Part shown: positions 1-7,700 of the stretch, piece after piece
How positions within the stretch are numbered: the stretch's first letter is position 1
Layout of the letters: each line of letters opens with the position of its first letter
Assembly: GCA_902800525.1 (NCBI GenBank)
Contig: CADCEV010000004.1
Span: 1-64,000, forward strand
Reading direction: 5' to 3'
Length of the DNA stretch: 64,000 nt
Origin: an uncultured Bacteroidales bacterium
Lineage (GTDB): Bacteria; Bacteroidota; Bacteroidia; Bacteroidales; Paludibacteraceae
Notes under the pieces: model-generated
Databases searched by the model: none
The model's input: the letters and a program-made list of their open reading frames with translations, nothing else
What the model was told of the DNA's origin: nothing
Made by a program: the position numbers and the translations under genes

Positions 1-78
1 AATTGCACACCCCTAAAACTAAATTAGAAAACTAAATCCAAACCGCTTTTACGATTTAGAAACCAGCCATCAGGGCAC

Positions 79-111
79 AAAAAAAATGCAAGAATTTAGA
101 ATTTTCTTGCA
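79..111 (-). terminator. Intrinsic terminator, probably bidirectional
   Basis: TGCAAGAA at 87-94 pairs with TTCTTGCA at 104-111. An A-run at 79-86 gives a T-run on the minus strand, and a T-run follows on the plus strand. It sits about 25 bp past the stop of the minus-strand gene ending at 135. The rest of 1-134 shows no gene. Confidence 0.65.
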
Positions 112-134
112 CTTTTTTCATCTCAAACCACCGT

Positions 135-1307
135 TCAAGCGATTTTCTCCCATTTTTCGACCAATTTCACATAGTCTGCATCGCTCTTTGTGAGTTCGTT
201 TTTCTGCTGATTGACTGCCGGATTCTTTGGAACAGAAAGTTTCCCACCGGATTCCTCATAAGTCTCCTTAAAATACTTTACAAATGCCTTATCCTCTCGG
301 GGCTTGCACCAACGCAACAGACACGCAATATACTTCGCCGGAAGCGTCTTGCGCGTATAATCCTCGGGCAGGTATGTATCGAACTTCCGTATTATTTCCC
401 GCACACGACGTATATGACTGCGTTCATGCGCGTCGAACAGCCATACCTCCGGTGCTGTAAACTCACCTCGTTTCGCTTCCTCAATCATCTCTTTCGATGC
501 TAACACCACCGTTGCTGATTCGGTTAAGTTATGAAATCCTCGCTCGGCAAACTGCTTCTCGTCTTTCGCCTCTTTCCGCATCTTGATTGCCGGATTATTC
601 TCTGCCAAGAAGATAGTCGAATCAAGGCTGATGGCTTCCAACAACGCCTTTATCATCCCACGATGTTCATCCTTGAAGAAATGGTATCGCTCCAAACAAG
701 CATCCGGATCTTTTCGAATCTGTTCTTCCTCTTCCAAGATGCCTTTGCACAGTTTTAGACTTTTGCTTAAATGCTCCATAAACCGCTTCATGGCATCAAA
801 CAACTCCCCCACCTCTGGCGTATAGGCATCCATGTCATTAAACATCGGTAGCGTATAATCCTGCCCGCCCATAGTCGAATGCGAGAACAGATCCATGGTC
901 TGGTTCTCAGCATGTGCCGCTCGTCGTGCAGCTTTGTTCTGAGGCGCAAACTGCCGATATATCTCTACCATCTTGGACGTACCTGAATGCATCTTGCGCA
1001 GCAACGTCATTGCGCTGGAAAAATACTGATTGTTTCGTGTCGCAAACTTGTCATTGAACGTCTTGCCAAACTCCTCCAACACCAGATATTCCTCTTCCAG
1101 TTTATCGGTAATCTCATTCAGTTCATTACGCATGTGCACAATCTTTCCCTTGCCCAATGGCTTACCCATTATAGCAGCCAAAAAACGGTCTTGATTAAAA
1201 CCGTCCACCAAACCTGCCACATATTGCAGGTTCTCCAGTGTCTCTATTTGGCTCCAATAATAAGGCATGTGGTATTTTAAACGGAAGGAGTAATGATTAC
1301 GCGCCAA
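135..1307 (-). CDS. Unknown protein downstream of Fic
   Basis: I do not recognise this 390-residue protein. It is soluble-looking, strongly charged and mostly helical by composition. It has no signal peptide, membrane segment or catalytic motif that I can name. The longest reading starts at a TTG (1305-1307) inside the end of the fic gene, a 31-nt overlap, with AAGGACGG just upstream. An ATG at 1265-1267 would give 377 residues and a 9-nt gap from the fic stop, so the start is undecided. The tight coupling to fic suggests co-transcription and possibly a partner or target role, but that is inference. A hairpin terminator follows the stop. Confidence 0.7.
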   Translation of the reverse strand: MARNHYSFRLKYHMPYYWSQIETLENLQYVAGLVDGFNQDRFLAAIMGKPLGKGKIVHMRNELNEITDKLEEEYLVLEEFGKTFNDKFATRNNQYFSSAMTLLRKMHSGTSKMVEIYRQFAPQNKAARRAAHAENQTMDLFSHSTMGGQDYTLPMFNDMDAYTPEVGELFDAMKRFMEHLSKSLKLCKGILEEEEQIRKDPDACLERYHFFKDEHRGMIKALLEAISLDSTIFLAENNPAIKMRKEAKDEKQFAERGFHNLTESATVVLASKEMIEEAKRGEFTAPEVWLFDAHERSHIRRVREIIRKFDTYLPEDYTRKTLPAKYIACLLRWCKPREDKAFVKYFKETYEESGGKLSVPKNPAVNQQKNELTKSDADYVKLVEKWEKIA

Positions 1308-2350
1308 GAACCGTCCTTCGTGTTTCGCTCTGCATAGTTTTTCTCTGTCAGTTGCCCCACCAACTTACGTACGGCAGTCAGGCTGATACCTAACTCATCC
1401 CGCATATCCTCTTGCGTCAGTGCCGGTCGCGTCTGCATCATCCGAAGAATCTTCGCGTAGTTCGGTGTGCGGAACTCAATCATCTCTCCGTCATACCACC
1501 ATACATTCTCATCCTTGTGCGTCACAAACAGGTAGTCATGGTATATCTCGTTGGCAACTATCCCTTGGAAATACTGCACAAACGGCGCAATATCATTGAT
1601 AGTGGCATGCGCACCGTCACTCGGCACTTTGCCCACAATCAGATCTGCCTGATGCAACGCTTCTAAATAGTCCTGTTTCTTGCGGCTGCGAACCACAATC
1701 ATCGGCAGTCCGTGGCGCGACAGGATGAAGTTCACCATCAGGCGTGCAATACGACCGTTACCGTCCTCAAACGGGTGAATACGGATGTATCGATAATGAA
1801 ACAACGCCGCCAACTCAATCGGAGACAATCGACCGGCTTCCTCCTCGGAGTTGTACCAAGTAACGAGGTCTGCCATCAACGCAGCTGTCTCTTCCGGAGC
1901 TGCGTACTCAAAGCGGTCGCCATAACGAGTGATAACGCTATTCGGACGCGTTTTATATTGTCCCGCATGAATCGTGTAACTGGTCTGCACACCGTTGGGC
2001 AACTCGCGATAAACCGTATAATCCTCGCGCAAAAGCGTTTGATGCAACGTGCGGATGAAGTTCTGCGTCAACGGCATATCCTTTATCCTGGCCTCCTCAG
2101 TCATCATCTTCAATCCTACATTGCTGGCGGTCATCTCCTGCACATCACGAACTGTCGCTTCACCTACGACCTTTCCGAACAACAGCAATATCTCCGTCTG
2201 ACCATAGGTCAGAGTGTTTCCCTCGATATGGTTGCTGTTGTAGTTGTAGTCGATAGTAAACCGACGACTCAGACGCTCTCGATCTTTCTCCGAAATCGGT
2301 TGGATGCCTTGCCAAGCTTGCAACGCCTTCTTTACGCTAACCTGTTTCAT
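1277..2350 (-). CDS. Fic family protein (AMP-transferase) with C-terminal winged helix
   Basis: The Fic domain carries the complete active-site motif HPFEDGNGR at residues 192-200, whose His and phosphate-binding loop transfer AMP from ATP to hydroxyl side chains of target proteins. An N-terminal inhibitory motif [S/T]xxxE[G/N] is present as SNHIEG (39-44). That places it among the self-inhibited Fic proteins with the inhibitory helix ahead of the catalytic core. Residues from about 300 form a winged-helix-like tail, a common arrangement in Bacteroidota Fic proteins. The target is unknown. A promoter with TTTG and TAATTTTG boxes lies 120-155 bp upstream. The gene overlaps the unknown gene behind it, so the two form a two-gene unit. 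Confidence 0.93.
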   Translation of the reverse strand: MKQVSVKKALQAWQGIQPISEKDRERLSRRFTIDYNYNSNHIEGNTLTYGQTEILLLFGKVVGEATVRDVQEMTASNVGLKMMTEEARIKDMPLTQNFIRTLHQTLLREDYTVYRELPNGVQTSYTIHAGQYKTRPNSVITRYGDRFEYAAPEETAALMADLVTWYNSEEEAGRLSPIELAALFHYRYIRIHPFEDGNGRIARLMVNFILSRHGLPMIVVRSRKKQDYLEALHQADLIVGKVPSDGAHATINDIAPFVQYFQGIVANEIYHDYLFVTHKDENVWWYDGEMIEFRTPNYAKILRMMQTRPALTQEDMRDELGISLTAVRKLVGQLTEKNYAERNTKDGSWRVIITPSV

Positions 2351-2471
2351 ATATATTAGTTATTTTATACTTAAATGGTTATTGTTGTGTAACCTTTTAA
2401 TTTATTTTCAAAATGCCAATTCATCAACACTTTATTCTGTAAGGTTACTTTCGTGTAACCCAAAACGGCTG

Positions 2472-2503
2472 CAAAATTACAAAAAATAATTGATATATGC
2501 AAA
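2472..2503 (-). promoter_or_regulatory. Promoter of the fic operon
   Basis: Read on the minus strand, TTTG (2500-2503) is followed after exactly 20 nt by TAATTTTG (2472-2479), matching the Bacteroidota -33/-7 consensus TTTG and TAnnTTTG. The -33 box is embedded in TTTGCATATATCA. Confidence 0.7.
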
Positions 2504-2546
2504 TATTTTCCATTTATTTTGCATTTTGGGGTCTATTTTACTCTAT

Positions 2547-2625
2547 CCCGCAAATTTTTTAGGCAAAATCTTGCACTGTCCCGCAAATTTTTTCTACTAA
2601 AATACGTGCTGACCCGCAAATCTTT
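2547..2625. repeat. Three degenerate direct repeats with a 33-bp period
   Basis: CCCGCAAATTTTTT starts at 2547 and again at 2580; a third, less perfect copy (CCCGCAAATCTTT) starts at 2613, so the spacing is exactly 33 bp. The minus strand reads as degenerate 11-residue units (NLRDRVK, NLRDSARF, DLRVSTYF) but no gene is intact. The stretch 2351-2795 is otherwise AT-rich, holds the fic promoter, and shows no other gene. Confidence 0.5.
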
Positions 2626-2795
2626 CCCACGTCCCGGATGTCATCCGGTTTCGTCCGTTGATTAGGGATTTTATTCGTTTTCTTCTTATCTCGCTTCACT
2701 TGAACGATTATTTCGTCTTTTTGCTGCAATTTTATGCAGAATCATGCAAAATTTCCGCGAAAATCCACACATTTTATTGAAACAATGCAAATAAA

Positions 2796-2827
2796 TTTGC
2801 ATATGTGCGATTTTTTTCGTATCTTTG
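2796..2827 (+). promoter_or_regulatory. Promoter ahead of the small ORF
   Basis: TTTG (2796-2799), a 20-nt spacer, then TATCTTTG (2820-2827). The -33 region is extended as TTTGCATATGTGCGA followed by a T-run, the form also seen at several other promoters in this window. Confidence 0.72.
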
Positions 2828-2843
2828 CACGCTGAATGCGTGC
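2827..2843 (+). promoter_or_regulatory. 6-5-6 inverted repeat at the predicted transcription start
   Basis: GCACGC (2827-2832), TGAAT, GCGTGC (2838-2843) is a perfect hexamer inverted repeat that begins at the last base of the -7 box. It would form a hairpin at the extreme 5' end of the transcript or act as an operator. The same arrangement recurs at 3068 and 4321. Confidence 0.55.
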
Positions 2844-2871
2844 AGGCAACAAACAAGCAAATAAAAAAATT

Positions 2872-3060
2872 ATGGCAGATATAGAGAAATCACATCATTC
2901 TCAAGATTTGGCACGCGTGCGTACCAAATCTTTTAAAACGTTATTGGACGATCGTTCCGAGAATCCGGAAAAGGGCATCTTCTATGATGGCCAGATCTTT
3001 GATATCACAATTTGTGACCGAAAAAATGCCATAAAATTTGGTGGTTTCAAAAAAAAGTAG
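2872..3060 (+). CDS. Small protein, possible remnant of an ORF6N/RhuM-type gene
   Basis: The ORF encodes 62 residues starting MADIEKSHHSQDL. An upstream in-frame ATG at 2836 falls inside the start-site hairpin, so 2872 is the better start. The segment PEKGIFYDGQIFD resembles, from memory, a segment of RhuM/ORF6N-type proteins in Bacteroidota that normally continues for much longer. Here it breaks into a short basic tail at a palindrome (3005-3017), and the stop lies within the promoter of the next gene. It may be a truncated relic rather than a functional protein. No membrane segment or signal peptide is visible. Confidence 0.35.
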   Translation: MADIEKSHHSQDLARVRTKSFKTLLDDRSENPEKGIFYDGQIFDITICDRKNAIKFGGFKKK

Positions 3061-3068
3061 TAATTTTG
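3037..3068 (+). promoter_or_regulatory. Promoter of the DUF1016 nuclease gene
   Basis: TTTG (3037-3040), a 20-nt spacer, then TAATTTTG (3061-3068). It lies inside the 3' end of the small ORF at 2872-3060. Confidence 0.68.
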
Positions 3069-3084
3069 CACCCGAATTGGGTGC
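3068..3084 (+). promoter_or_regulatory. 6-5-6 inverted repeat at the start of the DUF1016 transcript
   Basis: GCACCCGAATTGGGTGC: perfect 6-bp arms around a 5-nt centre, beginning at the last base of the -7 box. The same 17 bases occur at 4321-4337. The TTG that opens the longest reading frame overlaps this site, which rules it out as the start codon. Confidence 0.6.
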
Positions 3085-3095
3085 ATAATATAACG

Positions 3096-4265
3096 ATGTA
3101 TAATACAACTATGGACGACAACAACTCTTTGGTGCAGATTTCGCAAGCAGTCGAAGTGATAAAAACTGCCATCTTGCAAAGTCAAGAGCGAACTATTCGG
3201 AATGCCAACGCAGATGTGCTGGCTTTAAATTATGCGGTAGGTGGTTTTATCTCGCAACAATCCAAATTGCACCAATGGGGAAGTGGTATAATACGAGCTA
3301 TTAGCGATAAACTACAACGCGACATGCCAGGACTACGTGGTTTTGGCTATGAGAATCTCAAGAAAATGAGACAATTTTATGAGACATGGCTTCCATATAT
3401 AGTTGGGTCGCCGTCGGCTACCCAATTGGAACCATCCGTAAATGGGTCGCCCACGGCTACCCAATTGCCGGTATTGAAAGCCAAATCCTTATCAAATACT
3501 TTCGATGTTGAAACTGCGCACGACTTTCTTTCTATCAGTTTTACGCACCATATGGAGATTATAAACAAGACTAATGCGCTTGAAGAAAGGTTGTTCTACA
3601 TCAAGCAAACTGCGATATACAAGTGGGACAAATATCGTTTAAGGGATTTGCTGAAGCAAGATTTATACCACCATCAATCGTTAATGCCCAATAATTTCCT
3701 TGCTACCATGCCTAAGCGTGTTCAGGCGTTGAAAGCCATTGGAATGTTCAAAGATGAATATCTGTTGGACTACATCAATGTAGAAGAATTAGGAGCAAGA
3801 GATGAATCTGAAGTGGATGAAAAAGTTGTAGAAAATGCCATCGTGCAAAACGTCAAGAACTTTATTATGACGTTTGGAAAGGACTTCACCTTTGTCGGGA
3901 ATCAATATCATATGGAAAAATTCGGGGAGAATCATTTCATTGATTTGCTGTTCTATAATCGCGAATTAACATGTCTAGTCGCTGTCGAATTGAAATTAGG
4001 AAAGTTCAAACCGATATACCTTGCACAACTACAGACGTACTTACAGGTGCTGGACGATGATGTTCGAAAACCAAACGAGAATCCTTCTATTGGAATCATC
4101 TTGTGTCAAGATGTTAACAAAGCATATGTTGAGTATGTTATTCAGCGATATGATAGCCCAATGGGAGTGGCAACATATAAGACTTCTACCGACATGCCAG
4201 AAAAACTTCGCAAATCATTACCCGACATGGAAGATTTGAAACGCCTGCTCTCAAGTAACGATTGA
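3096..4265 (+). CDS. DUF1016/YhcG family PD-(D/E)XK nuclease-like protein
   Basis: This is a two-part protein. A helical N-terminal DUF1016 domain carries the typical WGSGII and GFGYENLKKMRQFYE segments. A C-terminal PD-(D/E)XK nuclease-like core follows, with FIDLLFYN and VAVELKLG, giving candidate catalytic D283, E298 and K300. The family is widespread in variable genome regions and is thought to act on nucleic acid; substrate and biological role are not settled. The start at 3096 (ATG) or 3111 (ATG) is set by the promoter, which ends at 3068. Between the domains lies an insertion built from two similar units, GSPSATQLE and GSPTATQLP, encoded by imperfect DNA palindromes at about 3406-3436 and 3443-3470. 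The remnant of an ORF6N-like gene follows. Confidence 0.88.
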   Translation: MYNTTMDDNNSLVQISQAVEVIKTAILQSQERTIRNANADVLALNYAVGGFISQQSKLHQWGSGIIRAISDKLQRDMPGLRGFGYENLKKMRQFYETWLPYIVGSPSATQLEPSVNGSPTATQLPVLKAKSLSNTFDVETAHDFLSISFTHHMEIINKTNALEERLFYIKQTAIYKWDKYRLRDLLKQDLYHHQSLMPNNFLATMPKRVQALKAIGMFKDEYLLDYINVEELGARDESEVDEKVVENAIVQNVKNFIMTFGKDFTFVGNQYHMEKFGENHFIDLLFYNRELTCLVAVELKLGKFKPIYLAQLQTYLQVLDDDVRKPNENPSIGIILCQDVNKAYVEYVIQRYDSPMGVATYKTSTDMPEKLRKSLPDMEDLKRLLSSND

Positions 4266-4289
4266 TAACAACCTTCTTTTATTAACAAA

Positions 4290-4321
4290 TTTGTATATGT
4301 GCGATTTTTTTTGTACCTTTG
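4290..4321 (+). promoter_or_regulatory. Promoter ahead of the ORF6N-like remnant
   Basis: TTTG (4290-4293), a 20-nt spacer, TACCTTTG (4314-4321). The -33 element is TTTGTATATGTGCGA plus a T-run. Confidence 0.68.
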
Positions 4322-4337
4322 CACCCGAATTGGGTGC
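4321..4337 (+). promoter_or_regulatory. 6-5-6 inverted repeat, identical to the one at 3068
   Basis: GCACCCGAATTGGGTGC again begins on the last base of a -7 box. The promoter and start-site hairpin ahead of the DUF1016 gene are thus repeated here, 1253 bp further on. Confidence 0.6.
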
Positions 4338-4351
4338 GTCAAACGAACCGG

Positions 4352-4547
4352 TCACAACTTGTGAGCAGTTATAAACTAAGACATTAAAGAGGAGGCAGAA
4401 TCTTCAAGATCACAATTTGTGATGTTGAACGCGGATGGAGATGAGGTGAAGTCGCAATTTGCAACCTCAAGTGAGGATTTTTTAAGGTCACAAATTGTGA
4501 CCATAGATACTGAGGAGGACTTTTCAAGGTCGCATTTTGCGACCTTG
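4352..4547. repeat. Cluster of palindromes of the type TCACAANTTGTGA
   Basis: The copies are at 4352-4364, 4410-4422, 4452-4464 (imperfect, TCGCAA...TTGCAA), 4486-4502 (GGTCACAAATTGTGACC) and 4525-4547 (10-bp arms, 3-nt centre). A further copy lies upstream at 3005-3017. Most are perfect inverted repeats although they sit in a coding-like frame. Confidence 0.7.
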
Positions 4548-4571
4548 AAAGTCAAACAAGGTCAACTTTGA
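4380..4571 (+). pseudogene. Remnant with four ORF6N-like RSQFATL repeats
   Basis: The frame opens after a TAA at 4377-4379 and closes at TGA 4569-4571; the only ATG is at 4422, which would give 49 residues. It encodes four copies of a short peptide: SRSQFVML, VKSQFATS, LRSQIVTI and SRSHFATLKVKQGQ. These match the segment EExxxLRSQFATLKxGRGQ of the ORF6N domain as I know it from Bacteroidota. There is no N-terminal ORF6N part and no downstream KilA-type part, so this reads as a fossil or an expanded fragment. Each unit is also a DNA palindrome. The rest of 4572-4716 holds the promoter and leader of the next gene. Confidence 0.5.
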
Positions 4572-4623
4572 TATCACAAATTCACACAAAAAAATATCTT
4601 CTTTGAACGATTTGCACCGAAAA

Positions 4624-4655
4624 TTTGTATATGTCAAAAAAAAGTAGTATCTTCG
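4624..4655 (+). promoter_or_regulatory. Promoter of the 3615-residue giant gene
   Basis: TTTG (4624-4627), a 20-nt spacer, TATCTTCG (4648-4655), one base off the TAnnTTTG consensus. A leader hairpin, CCCTACTA paired to TAGCAGGG with one mismatch, occupies 4661-4680, 37 nt ahead of the ATG. Confidence 0.55.
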
Positions 4656-4716
4656 GTCCTCCCTACTATAAATAGCAGGGTCCCCCCGAAAGTACAGTCG
4701 CAATTACATAATATAT

Positions 4717-7700
4717 ATGAAAAACAACATTTATCTATTTCTTCTCGCCGCAATGGCGATGATGGTATTACCGCAGCGTGTTTCTGCGGACACGTATGTG
4801 GACAGGTCGTACAACTACTCGGTTATGCTGAGCGGTTCGAACAAGTTTGCCATCCAATGTCCGGTTTATGATCTGGACGGTGCCGATTGCTGGGTGACGG
4901 ACGGAAACCTCAAGATCACGCTTCAAGACTCCACCATTTCTGTCGAAGAGATCACCCGGACGGTTCTCCATTGGGGGCGCTCCGGGTCTGTCAGCGGCGA
5001 TCCCGATGACATGTACATCAAGTTCAAAACCGAAGTGGACGGTAATATTGAAGTGACGCAAGGCAACTCCACAAAGTACTTCACCTTGACCAAGGGCGAT
5101 GGCGAGGTGGAGAAGTCCGTGTATGTAAACAATGATAAGAAGACATTCAGTATCTCCGCCGTTTGGACCGTACCCTATACATGGCTCGGAAAGAAAGTAA
5201 AGTTCACATGGGACGTGGAGCGTTACGGCACTGCCCGCTCCAGAGAAAAGGTGTCGGGGCTGAAGGACGTTACCTACACCATCCCTAAAGCAGAGGATAT
5301 TGTCTCTCCCCAAGTGACACCGGGTACTATCTCCTATAGCCAACCGGGTAAACTGGAGTTGCCGTGGTTTATGTCGTCCACCAAGATTACCAACGCGAAA
5401 TATGAATATACTGATGGCAACGGGCAAAAGCAAACCGTTACGATGAGCCCCAATACCAATAGCGGTATTATTTATCTTGATGCCTGTGTGCCGCATAATC
5501 AGTTTGCTATCGTTATGGACTATTTGACGAGCGACAAGGAATATGAGATAACAGGTGTAGCCTCCACGCGTACTGACCTCAACATGATTCACGGACCGGT
5601 AGGTTTCTCGGCGTCTCCACGAGGGGATAACAAGGCACGAGTGGATTTGAAGTGGAAGACCAACCATCGCAATGCTCCTGATTTCATGCCCACCGATTTC
5701 TTTGAGATCCAACGGTCGCTAACCGGCAAAGAGGAGGATTTCGTGAATATCGGAACAATCATCTATAACTCCCAAGACTCGGTGTACACCTTCACCGACA
5801 CGCTCCTGCTGAGTGCTATCAGCAAAGGGCAACTCACAGCCGATGGCCGATTGGAGAACCTGACCTACCGTGTGCGCCGCACCATGACTTCTCCATGGGG
5901 GTGGGGGACCGACAACACAGCCGCAGCAGCCACTTCATGCAGCCTGGATTTCCTGCACCTGCTGCGCATCGCCGACTATACGGCGCAATGGGAGGACTCT
6001 ACCGCATACAGAGCACGCGTGAGCTGGACCTATGCCGATGAGTATCATGCCGTATGGGATGAGCGCGCGCAGATGCTGATGCGTGTCACACAGACCAACC
6101 GCGCCGGAGAAGTGACGGCAACGGATGAGTACATCCTCACTCAGGCGGAACGCAACCAGCGCTATAAGATTGTCAGTCTGCAGAACCCCTGCGTTAACTA
6201 TAAGGTGGAACTGCTTGTCAACAAGGGAACCTCTCCTCTGCCGCTTGCGGAGGAGATTGATTCCTTGATCTTCCCCATCCGTACAGAGGCAGACTGGAAC
6301 GCGTTTTGCGACTCCGTAGAAGCGGCAGGCGGAAACAAACCCGTTCATGCACGGCTCTACAACGACATTGCTGTATCAAGAATGGCAGGTCTTAGTTCCG
6401 ATAAACCGTATAGCGGTATTTTCGACGGCAGCGGGCACACCATCACCGTCTCTATCAACAACGCTACGCAATATACGAGCCTCTTTTCTCACGTCAAAGA
6501 CGCAACGTTCCGCAATCTGCATGTGGCTGGAAACGTAGAAAGCAGTGCAATGTACGCATCCGGCTTGGTAGGAATAGTGGATGACGGTAAAATTATGTTT
6601 GAGAACTGCCGTGTGTCCGCCACCATCACCAACACGATTAACGGCGATGCCAGCACCGGCGGTTTTATAGGAGCGGTGTATCTCTCCAGTGCTCAAGTCA
6701 CGTTCCGCAACTGCGTTTTCAACGGTAGTTTCAAGGGAGCTAACTGCCACTCCAATGGCGGCTTCGTAGGGTGGAGCAACAGCATCCTGCATATTGAGAA
6801 CTGTCTGTTTGATCCGGTTCATATAGGTACGAAGTTCGATCACTGCGAGACTTGGACACGCGGGGTAACACCTACCGTCATCTACAGTTATGCCACAGTC
6901 GAATACGATGGCAGCACTATTCTCATCAGTTCGGCTGATGATTGGCTCAAATTTGCACAGATAGTGGAAGAAGAAGCAGGTAATAAGGACGTGAATGCCA
7001 TGCTGACCGCCGACATCTCCACAACGGCTACAGTTGGTTGGAATGAATCTGCACCCTATCGCGGAACATTCGATGGCCGTGGGCATACACTTAATATTAC
7101 GTATAACATGATCAGTAACCCATCATATAAAGATGCTCAATATCTTGCACCGTTTCGCTATACATCGGATTGTACAATCAAAAACCTGCGAGTGACTGGA
7201 AGTGTGTATTCTGAAGAATCAACTGCCGGGCTTATCGGAAGCGTGGTGGGGTCGCCTACTATTAACATTGATAATGTGCGCGTTTCTGGCGAGTTTCGCA
7301 AAATTAGAATACTGTCCGCAGGTTTTATAGGAGATGCCAAAGGAGCCAAAGTGAATATAGAGGACTGCCTTTCCGACGGAGATATTAACAGGGAGATGCC
7401 TGACGCTAAATTCGCAGCTTTTATAGGATGGGGCGGCGAAGGACGTTGGACTTTCCATCGCGTATATGAGAATTGTTGGTTTCCTAATGTAAATAATTAT
7501 TATGGGTTCTGCTACGACAGTTTCGATGAGAAATGGTGGGGTTATAACAGCTATAGCACGAACTGCCGCTCTGCCCATGACTTTCCCGAGATGTATAATG
7601 ATTGGTTCCGAAACCAAACCAATCAGGATAGTATCGTGATATGGAATAACAGGGAACAAGCCGACTCTTGGACATTAGAAAACGGCAAAGCCGTGCCGGT

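Noticed and set aside
2547-2625. Possible CRISPR array with 33-bp period
   Set aside because: Only three short degenerate repeats, no conserved full-length repeat, no spacers of distinct sequence and no cas genes nearby.
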